A stretch of 64,000 bases of DNA from Cryptomeria japonica (lineage: Eukaryota > Streptophyta > Pinopsida > Cupressales > Cupressaceae): contig NC_081412.1 of assembly GCF_030272615.1 (NCBI RefSeq), forward strand, positions 690,256,083-690,320,082, written 5' to 3'. A model generated the notes under the pieces. The model was given only the letters and a program-made list of their open reading frames with translations, was not told where the DNA came from and searched no databases. Shown here piece after piece: positions 45,024 through 57,240 of this stretch (positions are counted from its first letter, which is position 1; every line of letters starts with the position of its first letter). A program made the position numbers and the translations under genes.

Positions 45024-45034
45024 TCTCCCCCTTT
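45024..45034 (-). promoter_or_regulatory. ZK-2 polypurine tract
   Basis: Minus strand AAAGGGGGAGA next to the LTR end. Confidence 0.85.
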
Positions 45035-45099
45035 GGCATTGATGGCAACACTCATGTGAAACATGATCATGGTTTCCATCTACCAGTTTCATCTTGAGC

Positions 45100-48000
45100 C
45101 TGCTCCCCCCGAGATGAATATCCATCTAAAAAAGTACTCCATATTTCTCAATTCCAAGAATATATTTTTCACCTATACTCGCCCCATTGACATCAATGCC
45201 ATAAAAAATCCCAAAAATAATACCAAAAACCAGGACGAAGAATGAAAGACTATACAATGAATATGTCCCAAAATACCTTACCAGAGCTGAATATATTTGA
45301 AAATTTATGGATAGGCCTTCTGTAACAACTCTAGATAAGTATCCCAACTAGATTTGAAAGTGCTGAAAATAGATACAAGTCCATTTAGCATATGGGAAAA
45401 TGACTCTTTCTCATTAAGCTTTGTCGGTGTGAGCTTACCAACCATATCTATACACTCCTTCTTATGTAGAGTTAATGAATCCAACTAAGGACTCACCAAT
45501 CCTCGAAGAGTTCTTTCTCTCCTTATGATTTTATCTTTTTCCATCTCAATAGGAAAAATTTGGGCTTCCAAAACCCAAATATGACCATCAATAGATGTAG
45601 TTAATGAATTCAATCCATCAAAATAATTAACTATACCTATAATCTCCTTCTGATTATCCTTAATCTTTTTATCTGTCTCAGATGTGAGTGAACTTATGTT
45701 ACAACATACTTTATAAATATTAGTACACTACCTCAATGCATTATCAATCAATTTCAACTTATCATTAATCTCCTTCCTTTCCAACTCAATCATTTGATCA
45801 AATGTAGCTCTCTTTGCCTATGTAAATCTCTTCAGTGCTTGTCAGTTTGATATCTGTTGTAAAGACTTAAAATCTTTTGAAATGTGTTATGTGATTATCT
45901 TAAGCTTACTAGATGGGCTTGCTTCATTGTCAAATTTTCACTCTAGGACAAGTAGTCTATGCAAAACAGTGATAGAATGATCAATAACACCTTTATCCAT
46001 AGATCCTTCCTTCATCATTTTCTGTGCAACCATCATCATGAATACAATAGAACTCATCTCGGTTAAGATTTTCTTTTCAACCCACGAGGTATCAATTGAC
46101 AATAATGATGGATTCAATACCGGTTCCCTATTGGATTCCCCTTTCCCTCCCTCTAATGGTTTAACTTTCATAGCTTTCTCACTTGCACCAATGCAGACTT
46201 AGTAATTGCCAATTCCTCCCTAGGAACCGTGACCTTATCCTGTACAATTTGATCGAGAGGACTATTGTCCTTAACATTAGTAACTTGTACATTTGCAACC
46301 TTTACACTTTCTGTACCTATTGACATCTCAACATTTGCCTGTACATTTATATCTAATAGGGACTCAATATCCACTATCTTAATGTTTTTCAAAATTGAGG
46401 GTGTACCCATAACACCTTTACCTTTCCCTTCAATGGGGATATTTGTAGTATCTTTCTTAGGTTCAGGTGAAGTGTAAAAACCATGGTTTTATTCAAATAA
46501 CTTAACCCATACCTTGTGTGTCTCCTTGACTATCTCATTGACCCTACCTAACATAATACTGATTATTCTATGCTTAATGTTAAAGATTTTCTTATCTACA
46601 ACTTCAAGTGTCTTGTCCATCTCCTCTGGATTAATAGAAACACAAACAAATAACAATTATTAAATCTTTAAATGCCTGTCCTCTTTCATTGCTGACAATC
46701 TTCTACAATCTAATATATCATATAACTATGCCAATATTTGGTTTTCAATTTCTAACAAGGCTTTCTTATATATATTCAAATACAACAAAATTGCTTCATC
46801 TACTTCTCTCTATTCATCATTATCCAAATGTTCATAATAAAACTATACATTCTTTAACATACCATCTTTAGTAATTTCATCAACTAATTATGCACAAGTC
46901 TTTGGTGGAATAATAGTTATATTACCATATTCAAGTGCAAGATCAATGTCATTCTTCTTCTCCCTCCTTCTAGTACTGGATGGGGCTGAAGGTGTTTTCT
47001 TTGGTGCTCTTTTTTGTGCTAGTACCTTGATATTAACTTTCTTAATTGGTGTCTTCTTAGCTTCTACCTTAGACTCTTTAGTTTTCTTCCTTAATACCCT
47101 TTTGAATGCCCTAGGTGTGTCATCATCAGATCCAGATTTTGCTACAATAGGCTCAATGAATATTTCTGGTTCTTTCCTCTTCCTGTCTTTCTTTGGAACA
47201 ACACCAATTAATGCTCTGATATCCTATGAAACCTTTTCAAAAAATTTACTTGCCTTTCCTTTCTTCTTCTCTCTCTTCTTCTAGTTGAACTCAATTTCAA
47301 CCTCTTGCTTCTTCTGCTTAGCAGTACCAAAGGTTTTTAGAGTTTTATCAATAGGTGACTCAATTATCATCTGCACATAAGCATCAAGAATATGTGCATC
47401 AAATTCATAACCCATTTCCTCAATCCAAATCCTCTGGGGCCATACAACTTCCATCAAAGTTTCATCTTTCTTGACCATGAAGCATATCTCAGTTGAGTAC
47501 TTCTCAACAATGTGCTTTGGAACCCTCACCCTAGAATTCATAGCCTTCTGAAATGCTTTAAAGTAACCCCACACTTTGTCATCTCTCTGACTACCCAATA
47601 TAGAAATTGATTGCTTTAGTTGTCTCCCTACCGAGATATCGAATGCCCATTTTCTCTTCCCAAAACTGGGAGTCTCATTGATGAAAAATAGCATTAAACA
47701 GACAATTAGGTTTCCATACTGAAATGTTCCCTTCTTTTCTCCTTTGATCTTTCCTAGATTAATTAACAATTCATCCAGCGTCCAACCACATAGATCTAAC
47801 TTCTCATTCTCCCTAATCATTTTATGAGCTGCATAAATGCAGGATCTAGAAACACAATTCAGATGGTTTGACTGAGTTACCTTGTAAGCGATGACCATGC
47901 TTCCAAATATGATATCTGTGTTGGTGATGGTACTAATCCTCATTGATCACTTTTCTGGTGTTGCATCAGTGATCTTGTTGACCTGGTCATTTGAAACCTT

Positions 48001-49264
48001 CTTCTCGAGACATTATCCAACCTGTGGTAAAGCAGTGATTTCCCTGATGGCCTCCTTTCAAATATTATACGGCCTATTACACCAGATAAACTCTCTATGC
48101 ACTCTACTCAAAATATATATAACAATCTCATCTTCAAATTCCAGAATATCCAGAATGTCGGTAAACCCTAGATCCTCAACATGTTTGTATTCAGGCTTAA
48201 TCTTTCCAAAATATCCCATTAGCTCACTCATGTACATGTTCTTAATATCACTCATTCCCAAATCTTCAATATGACAGTGAATGTAAGTTCTTACATCTTC
48301 AACATACATGACTCCTGGGACACGAGAAAAAGAACCAACCAAATCGTCCAAGGTAGCATCATGCGGATTGTTGGCATATGCACACTCCAATGCGACATTG
48401 AAGGTTATTGAAGGTTTTGTCATTGATGGAAACCTTACAATCCTATGACACCGACAAGACAATCCACTGACACCAGCAAGAACAAGACTCTACACCAGCA
48501 CTCAAACCACCGACACCGACAGAGAAAGGAAGCATACCGGCATAGAGGCCGACAGGATTTTTGTTATAATATATTTTGTTTATTACTGTAAAAACATTGT
48601 AAGCCGACTTGGCATAATGTAAAATGACTCATATATATAAGAGTTCATTGTAGAACATTGAAGGAGAGGTAGATGAAGTGAGATATGGAATGTAATTAGG
48701 TAGACCTATTATGCGAAATATAGGTTAATGGTTTATGTAAGAAGCAAAGTAGAAACCGATACTGGATCTGGCATTATAGATGCTATTCTGAAGTAGTACA
48801 AGACACTGGATTTATATAATCCATTTTGTAAGTCAGTGAGACTTCTATTTTGAGCAATGAGCTCTAGGCACTTGGCCTTCCTGCATGTGCAGGCCCCTCT
48901 TGTAGCAGTAATATTCTCTTATTGGCCAGTAAGTGAATATTGTGGGTCACAAATCCCACCGAGGTTTTTCCCACACCGGGTTTCCTCATTAAATCCTTGT
49001 GTTATGGTGTGTTTTTCATGTGGTTGTTTTTATCTCTGTTTATTGCATTACTTCTTGCTTACCAGTACACAGTTTTAATTTGTTGTACATGTTTTAAGTT
49101 AAGAAATTCTAATTACCAGTTAGATACTGATTCACCCCCCCCTCTCAGTATCTGTGGGAATCCTAACATAGATATCGCTTGAAAATCGGCCTAGCATGGT
49201 CCTTGACCTCAAAAATAGTAGGATTTGTATTAAACATAGGTACAGATTATGATCCCACTTCCAT
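45100..49264 (-). pseudogene. ZK-2 ORF2 (unknown protein, homologous to ZK-1 ORF2)
   Basis: Minus strand from an ATG at about 49264; S2 interrupts it at 48396-49168. Blocks: YIHCHIEDLG, GYFGKIKPEYK and YILSRVHREFIW with YNI (48395-48058); SNHLNCVSRSCIYAAHKMI, LLINLGKIKGEKKGTFQYG, then YSTEICFMVKKDETLMEVV and IEEMGYEFDAHILDAY (47943-47281); a Lys-rich basic stretch (47280-46950); an acidic block (YYEHLDNDE) near 46820; and a coiled-coil-like C-terminus down to about 45270. These align block by block with ZK-1 ORF2. Unlike ZK-1 it has no long Lys-Glu tract. Many stops. No known domain recognised; conservation between two LTR families implies it once had a function. Confidence 0.65.
48396..49168 (+). 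mobile_element. S2: solo LTR of the Cop-D family within ZK-2 ORF2
   Basis: Shares with the Cop-D LTR the early TTTTGTCATTGATG, the GAGCTCTAGGCACTTGGCC block (about 48858), the hairpin module (48941-48990) and the C-run near the end (49132-49145), finishing CCTAACA. TATA-like ATATATATAA at 48631-48640. The start is inferred from spacing to Cop-D (TG mutated), and I could not find a clear target duplication. Confidence 0.75.
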
Positions 49265-49560
49265 GAAGATAAATACCCGTGAATAGCTGTCGGTGAAAAA
49301 TCCTAAAGAACTCTTCCAATCACTGGTGAAATCACTCAAGATGATATCGATCACACTAAATCACCTTAGACTTCCTCTAAATCACTTTGAATGCAAAGTG
49401 ATAAGAAACGAAGTGAATCGACCGTTTAACCTCCAAGAAACCCTAATCCATCATTGATTTTAATGACTTCTGGTGGAAGATACCAGATCTTGATAAAATA
49501 TCTCCAAGTCAGATAAGCATCTCCAATGTCTGGAACATCTTCCAGAACCTCTTCCTTGGG
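49265..49560 (-). other. ZK-2 spacer between ORF1 and ORF2
   Basis: About 300 bp without coding signal; a similar spacer (14744-15205) separates the ORFs in ZK-1. Confidence 0.5.
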
Positions 49561-49576
49561 CATATGTAGCATCTTC

Positions 49577-50760
49577 CTAAATTTTTCCTACCCCTAAGGC
49601 ATCTGCCTTAGTTACCAGATGAGCTTCCTGTTGGTGCAGGAGAAACCTCCTCTGTCGGTTGAGTAACCAATGCATTTCCATTTGTTGATTGTTCTTTTGA
49701 CTTCCTGATCCATCTTTGGGAATAATCTTGCTGGATTTCATTAACCTTCTCTTTTCCCTTCTCATTTGATCCTTCATTACCATTTGGTGGATTTTTGCTT
49801 CTACAGAACTTAGCAATATGTCCAACCTCATTACATGCATAAAATGTAACATTGTTCATTTGAATTGATTTGATAAAACTGGTGTAATTGCTTGACCTAC
49901 ACTAATTAGCCATCTGTCCAAATTTTCCATGTGCATAACATTTAATATTCATTCTTCAATCTTCTATCTTATGACCATACTTATTACATTTAGAACATTG
50001 GTCGGGAGCAGAATCAGGGTTTTGATTTTCTCTATTTCTACATTGCCTAGCCATGTAACCAAATTTATTACAAACAAAGTATCTACCATTAAATTTATAA
50101 GAATTAAACTTCCTTATCGGTGTCTTATGATTTTGATCTTCAATTGCAATACCAAAAATATGTCCTTGTTCAAATCCAAGTCCACTGGAATCTCCATTTA
50201 ATCTTTGTCTCTTCAATAACTCATCAAGCTGTGCTGACCTAATCTTGAATTTTTCTTTATACTCACTTGCAATACTCAGATCATCTCTCAGAATTATTAT
50301 TTGTCTCTCAAGCTCTTGTTCATTACTCTAGGAGTGTAATAAATCAGTTCTCAACACATCATTCTCATGAACCAACCTACCACATTCTTCAAACTTTTTT
50401 TTCAGAGATACAACAAGATTTTCTTCCTTTTTCTTTCAGTGTTCAATCTCCTTAGACATCCTCATAGTTATAGCTTACATCCCATTCCTCATGACCATGT
50501 TTTCCTGACTCAAATTTAGACATCTCTCATTAAGTGCATCTTTCTCATCATTATCCTTATTTTGCAAATGTTCCTTCCTCCTAGTCTGAATAGATTACAA
50601 CCTCTCCTATAGGAGAAGAATGAATTCCTGAGAAAAATTCAATTCATCTTATAGCTTCAAGCTCTTCATTCTTTCAACATCATAATCTTCAAGTTCCACC
50701 TTAATTTGCTTCTCCAAACTCATATCCATGGATTTTGGATTCAGGATCTTCCTCAAGCTA
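49577..50760 (-). pseudogene. ZK-2 ORF1: coiled coil plus zinc knuckles
   Basis: Minus strand. 50730-50225 is a long heptad-rich coiled coil (MDMSLEKQIKVELEDYD, ITMRMSKEIEH, ELERQIIILRDDL); the second block matches LTIRMSQELENQ of ZK-1. Then GDSSGLGFEQG, equivalent to the ZK-1 linker, and knuckles: FVCNKFGYMARQC (degenerate), CSKCNKYGHKIED and FYACNEVGHIAKFC (first Cys lost). A Ser/Thr/Pro tail ends near 49608. Several TAG and TAA stops and a frameshift near 49950. Gag-like RNA-binding role inferred. Confidence 0.75.
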
Positions 50761-50781
50761 TTAACTTCTTCTGAGGCACAA

Positions 50782-50794
50782 GGATCTGATACCA
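50782..50794 (-). other. ZK-2 primer binding site, initiator tRNA-Met type
   Basis: Minus strand TGGTATCAGATCC, one mismatch to the consensus, two bases from the LTR. Confidence 0.85.
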
Positions 50795-50796
50795 AT

Positions 50797-51530
50797 TGTT
50801 GGAATCCAAGAACACTGAGAGGGGGGATGAATCAGTGTCCTATCGGAATGATCAATTTTAACCTTATTAAAATATGCATACACCAACTGGTATACCGATA
50901 CATATAGAATTGAAAGAAGTAAAGCAACCAATAAGCCAACCACACAAATGAATACCATAACACACAATACTACATGTGGAAAACCTCAAAGAGGAAAAAC
51001 CATGGTGGGATTTGTGACCCACAATATCAATCCACTAGCCATATGAAGAGATATTACAAAATATAGGGGCCTGCACTTTTAGGAAGGCTTATAGCATAAA
51101 GCACACTGCTCAATCACAAAAGGAGCCTCACGGACTATATAAAAATCCAAACTACAATCCAGAGAAATGATTGAACTACAAAGATAACATCTTCTATGCC
51201 TGAATACAATTCTGATTAAGCTCTGTCTATTTTGGTCTGAAATCCTAAACCCTTACCAAAATAAACCTTACATAAATACCCTCACATACATGATCTCTCT
51301 CATATATTTCACATCTCCTTTACATTCCATAACCTTACACACATATATTCCTTACTATATCACAAAATGATCTAATCAACTGACCTATATACCCCTTTAT
51401 AATCTATCATGTCTTTTGTCAGCTTATAAAGATAATTACTATATGAATATACACATTGACTCAATAACATAAATACATGAATATAGAAAACAATTGTTGA
51501 TGTGGGATCTCCCTAGTGATGTCGACCTTG
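50797..51530 (-). repeat. ZK-2 right (5') LTR, truncated
   Basis: Collinear with 44066-44790; hairpin module 50972-51023. Homology stops at about 51530, so the outer ~230 bp are lost. Confidence 0.85.
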
Positions 51531-52847
51531 TTGGTTCCCCCAAAAAATGGGTTTACAATGCCATAGGGCAGAGACCAAAATGATTCCTCCAAATACCTAT
51601 GGAGATCCACCTCCAACTATCAATATCCATCAGACTTGGACCAACTTTAACAAGGATACAAGATCATTCTACACTTCGGGCTCTACAGGACCTAGGAGGG
51701 TAATCCCTTTAGTGAACTTCCTGCTCTCTGCAATGATACTTAGGAATTTATTGAAAAAAAAAATATTATGTCATAAAAGGACTCAACAGAAAGGGAGAAT
51801 TCTCAAGGATGGAAAATCCTTTAGTGATCCTCAACCTTAGGCTGGAGCATGAGATGGACAGGACAACTTTCAGAAAATACATTAAAAACTCGACAATTGA
51901 TACTCTGATATTTAAAAGATTATTTCGAGACATCGCAAAGGAAATAGACTAAAAACTAAAAACCTAATTACATTTTCTATCAAATACTAGTGCCTTGTTC
52001 ATTTCGGCTACAAAGTCTTTGAAACGTTATTGAAAATCTGATAAAACTTATCTAATAGTTGGTTTGGCCTTGAACAATACTGCCTTACAATATCATTCTG
52101 CCTACAATCCCTTACTTGAACTACTTATCAAATCTTGTTATAAGTCTTATTTCTTTGTAATATCATTCAAGCATTTTAATTAACCCCTTGGACTAAAGCA
52201 TTGAATGGAAAATTACATACATCATAACAATGCAACAAACAAACGAAACCCTTGATCCCATCTGCTCAAAAGAAGATAAAATCGCACATAGGAGAGTAAA
52301 GATTAGGAAATATATTTGCATTAATATCATAAGCTATCTTCTATCAGATAATAGTCAACAATTTTCAATTACAGAATAATCCACTTGAAAAGGAAACTTG
52401 CAACTATTTTATTACTTTTTCTCTGCAAAATGGCATTACAGTTCCTACTATTTTTCATGACTCTCTAAAACTATATGGAACCTAACCCTGTAGAATGGAC
52501 CTACTTTTACAGAGATCCTTCTTAGAAAATTTGGAACCCTAACTAATGGCCTTGATTTCCCTTTTATAGAAAACAAGGGAGCAACAAGCTTCAAGCCAAA
52601 AGACACTTGTCACCAAGACCAAGCCCTAGAGGTTGTACAAAATTCTATTACAAAATATTCCTTATACACATGTTGGTGCCCGTGATGAGGTGGAACCAAA
52701 ATCTTCAACTGATTATCTGTAGAAATGAAATCACTTGAGTCATGCCAATATCACCTAGACACTTCTAGATGGACCCTTAGATGCTCAGACTACTCCATAG
52801 CATTTCCCTTCCTGAAAAGGAAAATAGATCCCGACATGAAACGAGAC
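51531..52847. other. unclassified DNA between ZK-2 and Cop-E
   Basis: No family recognised. One plus-strand open stretch (51547-51840, 97 codons) has no motif I know. AT-rich; continues on the other side of Cop-E at 60162. Confidence 0.5.
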
Positions 52848-52852
52848 TTTCT

Positions 52853-54293
52853 TGTTGGCATATGATGAACCAATATGATGATATGATGATAATGTATGTT
52901 GTCATTGATGTCAATAAGTGTAGGTGAACTAGTATGAAGATTGGAAGAAGTTGTTATTGATGTTTAAGTTGGAGAACCGGTATGAAGAGATGAAGTGAAC
53001 CGGTGTCAGGGTTTCACTAAGTCTGACTATCGATTGGTAGTCTCAGCTCTAGGGTTTCTGGTCTAGAAATCTAGCTTGTGCGATGCAACCGGTGACATTT
53101 TGTGATGAGTTAGCTAAGAGATAAGGATGAGATCAAGATTCCATGTCATTTTTGTGCACATGAAGAATTTCCTTGAGGATCTTGCATGTGAAGATCGATT
53201 GCATTAAATGTCTACCTCAGGAATGAACATTTTTCTTAGCGGTATGTGAAGAGAGCATGATGGGTTACTGATTCCCATATGCAGTGGAGAATGGACGATG
53301 CAAAATGACTTGTGATCTGTTTGAGATTGTTTTATTCTATGCAAAGTGTTTGGACAGTCAAGATTAGACCGCTTGTAATTGTAAACCTAAAATTCTTAGG
53401 GTTTAGGGTTTATGTTACCAACCTAATTGTTGTCTATAAGGTCCATGATGTTTGTTATTGTAAGTTGTTGGCAAATATTGTGTTTGTATCCGAGTGATGA
53501 GATACTTTCTAGACCAGTGAGTGGAAAACTACAAAGTGTAATTGCAGTGTAGAGGAGCTAAAAAGGATATGCATTAGCATGTAGTACTATTATCAGATCA
53601 GAGCTTTACCTATTGTATTCTAACCATTTCAATGGTAGGAAAATCCCTTTGCCAGGTAGCTTTAACAAACTTATTGTAAAACCTCTAACCAGGTGACTCA
53701 AGTTCATTGAGTTCTTCAAATCCTCTAGCAAGGTAACCTTTAACAGGGTTTCAACCTTTAACAGGGTATATAGCCATCCCTTTACTGGGTGATCTTTAAT
53801 AGGATCGGTTCCTAGCTGAACCTTATTATAAAGTCTTTAACTGGACTAGGCTCCTAACAGAGAGAACTTCAAAAGATTTCAAAAAAAAGCTTGTGGGTAT
53901 TCATCCCCACCATGTTTTTTCCCATTTGGGTTTCCACGTGAAAAATATGTGTTAGGAGTTGTGCATTTTTCATGTGATGATTGTGCAGTCTTTGTTTAAG
54001 TGATTATGCATACAAAGCTAATGGTTATGGTTTTAGTGATACAACACATGCATATGTGTATTGGTGAAGTAGTTATTAAGTGTTGAATGATATTTGAAGT
54101 ATTTAGTTTTACTGGTTTAAGTTGTCTGAAGTCTTACAATGTTTAACTGGTATTGCCATGGTTAAGTTCAATGATGAAGACAACTGGTTAGCATTGTTTT
54201 AACTTCATAAGTTGATAAGAAGTTTTTGTATGTACTGATTCACCCCCCCTCTCAGTACCAGTTAGGGTATTTTTTGTTCATTATTATTCATCA
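52853..54293 (+). repeat. Cop-E 5' LTR
   Basis: TGTTGGCATATG to ATTCATCA. Hairpin module 53892-53940, C-run 54239-54248. A row of short TTAACMRGGT-type repeats (53640-53860), shared with Cop-F, lies before the module. Confidence 0.95.
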
Positions 54294-54295
54294 AT

Positions 54296-54307
54296 TGATA
54301 TCAGAGC
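54296..54307 (+). other. Cop-E primer binding site
   Basis: TGATATCAGAGC, one mismatch to the initiator tRNA-Met PBS. Confidence 0.9.
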
Positions 54308-54363
54308 TACTCCATGTCCTCAGTGATATAAGCTTAACTGCTTGAGGTAAAAGATCCTTCTTT

Positions 54364-55310
54364 AATGATGAAGAGGGAAGGTCCTAAGTTCAATAGAGAT
54401 AACTTCAAAATATGGAAGGAAATAATGAAGATCTATATCAATATTTTGGGTGCTCAACACTAGAGCTATGTTGAGAATGCCTATGTAATCCCCACTGGCA
54501 CTCTAACTGATGATCAAAAAGAGAGATTCACGAAAATGGGCAAGTCATGGAAGGCCTTATTGGTAGCCTATCTGACATTGAGTTCATTAATGTACAAGAT
54601 AAGGAAAATCCAAAGGATGTATGGGACACATTGGAAACTATTTATGGCAATGATGAGCATGTCAAGCAAGCTAATGAAGAAATCCTTAGAGGAAAATTTG
54701 ATGACATGAGGATGGTTGAAGGGGAGAACATTCAACAATATGGCATAAGGATCAAGACTATGGTTGGAGATATCAAGAGAACTGGTGGAACAATTGATGA
54801 TGCCACTGCTGTCAGTAAAGTTTTGAGATCATTGTTATTGGTCTATGCAATCAGAGTTGCTCCTATTTAGGAACTAAGGTCTATCAACAAAACCAAGGTA
54901 TCCTTAGACTCTATCATTGCAAAGTTGACTACATATGAGTTGAATAGCTATGATGGCAGTGTTTAGAAGACCGCGTCAGCCTTTAGAGCATCTGTTGACC
55001 AACCAAAAAAGGAAAAGAAGTAAGTACCAGTTATGAATCCATGCAAAGTAGAGGTATGGATGATGAAGAGATTCTGATGGAGTTTGAAGCTCTTCTTGCC
55101 AAGAGACTTCCAAAAGGTACTAGAAAATACAGAGGTAAGCTTCCTTTAAATTTTTTTTCCTGCAATAAGATAGGACTTATAGCTATTAACTATCCTAACA
55201 ATGACAATAAGGATAAACCAGAGAGGTTTAGAAACTATAAAGGAGGAAATAGAAGAAATTGTCTTGTTGCAGTGGATGAAGGTGTTATTGATGAAGAATC
55301 TGAGGATGAA
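54364..55310 (+). pseudogene. Cop-E gag
   Basis: Opens MKREGPKFNRDNFKIWKEIM (same role as FDGTNYKIWKERM in CopX). The UBN2-type core is in the frame 54547-54870: DVWDTLETIYGNDEHVKQ and DATAVSKVLRSLL. A degenerate zinc knuckle FFSCNKIGLIAINY (about 55150) has lost two Cys and the His. Stops near 54461, 54868, 54964 and 55021; frame changes near 54550 and 55030. Confidence 0.9.
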
Positions 55311-57240
55311 GAAAATGAGGACATAGTGTTTGTAGCTATAAAGGAAGAAGTGTCTAAAAATAAAGCACTTGTCTCTTGCATTGACAACTCTAATGAGTGG
55401 ATTATTGATAGTAGTTGTTCTCACCACATGACTGGTGACCGAGGAAAGTTTATGTCTCCAGAAGAATATGATTGAGATGTTATCCGGTTTGGCAACGATG
55501 TACCATGCTTGGTAAAAAGTAAAGGATCCATCTCAATGAATGGAAAGAGAAGTGTGGATGATGTCTACTGGGTAGAAGGTCTTAAGAACAACCTTTTGAG
55601 TGTTGCCTAGCTAAATGACAAAGGACTCATTCTAGAGTTCAAAGGTGGAGTCTGCAGTATAATTGGAAAGAGTGGTGAACTTATTGCCACCGGTAAGAAG
55701 ACCAAAGGTAACTTGTTTCAATTGAATGCAAATATTAGTCAGTGTTTGATGGTGAAGTTTGATGACAGTTGGATATGGCATAGGAGACTTTGTCATATGA
55801 ACTTTAACAATATTTTAAAAGCTAGTAAGATCAAGGTAGTAAGAAGATTGCCTTTGCTGAACAAACCAGAGAATTCTTTGTGCAGAGAATGCCAACTTGG
55901 GAAGATGTCTTCCTCAACTTTCAAAGGTAAGTATTTTTCAACAAAGAACTTACTTGATCTTGTGCATACTGATCTATGTGGTCTAATGAAAACTAGAAGT
56001 ATTCAGGGAGATAGGTATTTCATGATTCTTACTGATGATTGCTCAAGAATGATGTGGGTCACATTATTGAAAGACAAGTTTGAGGCATTTGGAAAGTTCA
56101 AAGCCTTTAGAGCACTAGTTGAGAAGGAAAGTGGTCAAAGGATAAAATTCCTAAGAACTGATCAAGGAGGTGAATTCACTTCTGATGAATTCAACAAGTA
56201 TTGTGAAGAAAATAGTATCAAGAGGTAGTTGTCTGCCCCAAGGACACCACAACAGAATGGCATAGCATAAAGGAATAACAAGACTGTAGTTGAAGCAGCA
56301 AGAACAATGTTGATCCAAGGAAAGGTTACTCACACTTTTTGGAGAGAAGCAGTGAGCACTACAATCTAAACTATGAACCGGGTACTCATCAAGAAAGGTA
56401 AAGTTAAAACCCCTTATGACTACTAGACCAAGAAGACTCCCACTGTGACTTATTTTAAAGTATTTGGCAGTAAGTGTTACATCAAGAGAGGTGAGCATCT
56501 GAGCAAGTTTGATGCTAAATGTGATGAAGGAATATTTCTGGGATATTCTACTAAGAGCGAATCTCTCAAGTGCTACAACAATAGGACACAAAAAATTGTT
56601 GAGAGTATCAATGTCAAGGTTGATGAATCCCTTGAGGAGCCTGAGGAAACCTGCAGCTTGCAAGTGGAAGATGAACCAGGTGTAGCCTTTTGGGAATCGA
56701 TTAAGAAAGAAACAAGCAAATACCTCAGTATTCCTATACTGATAGAAGCTATAGTAGGTGAAGAAGAAGATGGAGATGAAGAAGGAGAGGAAAAGAAAGC
56801 AGAACCAGCTAGAGTCATTCCTAGATATGTGAAACTACATCATGATTCGAAGTAGAACATAGGAGATAAAGATGCAGGGATACTCACAAGAAGAAAGGTG
56901 AAAGAGAACTCTTGCATGATTTTTAAATTTGAGCCTAAGACTACTAGAGAGGCACTTATAGATGAAGACTAGATTAAGGGAATGGAAGAGGAGCTAGACC
57001 AGATAGAAAAGAATGTAACATGGTCTTTGGTACCCAGACCGGAACAAAAGAATGTCATAGGTACCAAATGGGTATTCAAGAATAAGCTAAATGAAGAAAG
57101 CACAATAGTAAGGAACAAGGAAAGACTTGTATGCAAGGGATATGCTCAGGAAGAGGGAGAAGACTATGGAGAAACCTTTTCCCCAGTGGCTAGACTAGAA
57201 GGTGTTGAAACATTTAAGGGATTCAAGGTATACTAGATGG
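55311..57240 (+). pseudogene. Cop-E protease, integrase and first part of RT
   Basis: Protease NEWIIDSSCSHHMTG has Ser in place of the active-site Gly. TAG at 55608-55610 follows LLSVA. Integrase: WIWHRRLCHMNF, CRECQLGK, LDLVHTDLCGLM, TDDCSRMMW, LRTDQGGEFTSDEF, then after TAG (56226) PRTPQQNGIA and FWREAVST. An acidic linker (GEEEDGDEEGEEKK) precedes RT, which shows [19 protein letters not shown] and [15 protein letters not shown] and breaks at a TAG after FKVY (57234). A deletion near 57214 removes several residues before FKGFKVY compared with Cop-B. Confidence 0.93.

Larger units (their letters stand above)
44066..51530 (-). mobile_element. ZK-2: second LTR element without polymerase, homologous to ZK-1
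   Basis: Left LTR 44066-45022, PPT, ORF2, ORF1, PBS, right LTR 50797-51530 (truncated on the outside). Contains solo LTR S2 within ORF2. Same order and homologous proteins as ZK-1, but LTR sequences differ, so the two represent separate families of one non-autonomous type. No RT, RNase H, protease or integrase motif. Because the right end is truncated no target duplication can be shown. Confidence 0.8.

Noticed and set aside
46946-47284. Plus-strand hydrophobic 112-codon ORF resembling a membrane protein
   Set aside because: Antisense of the Lys-rich basic stretch of ZK-2 ORF2.
52668-52700. TTGGTGCCCGTGATGAGG as a gypsy primer binding site
   Set aside because: Resembles one, but no LTR end, matching second LTR or gag follows.
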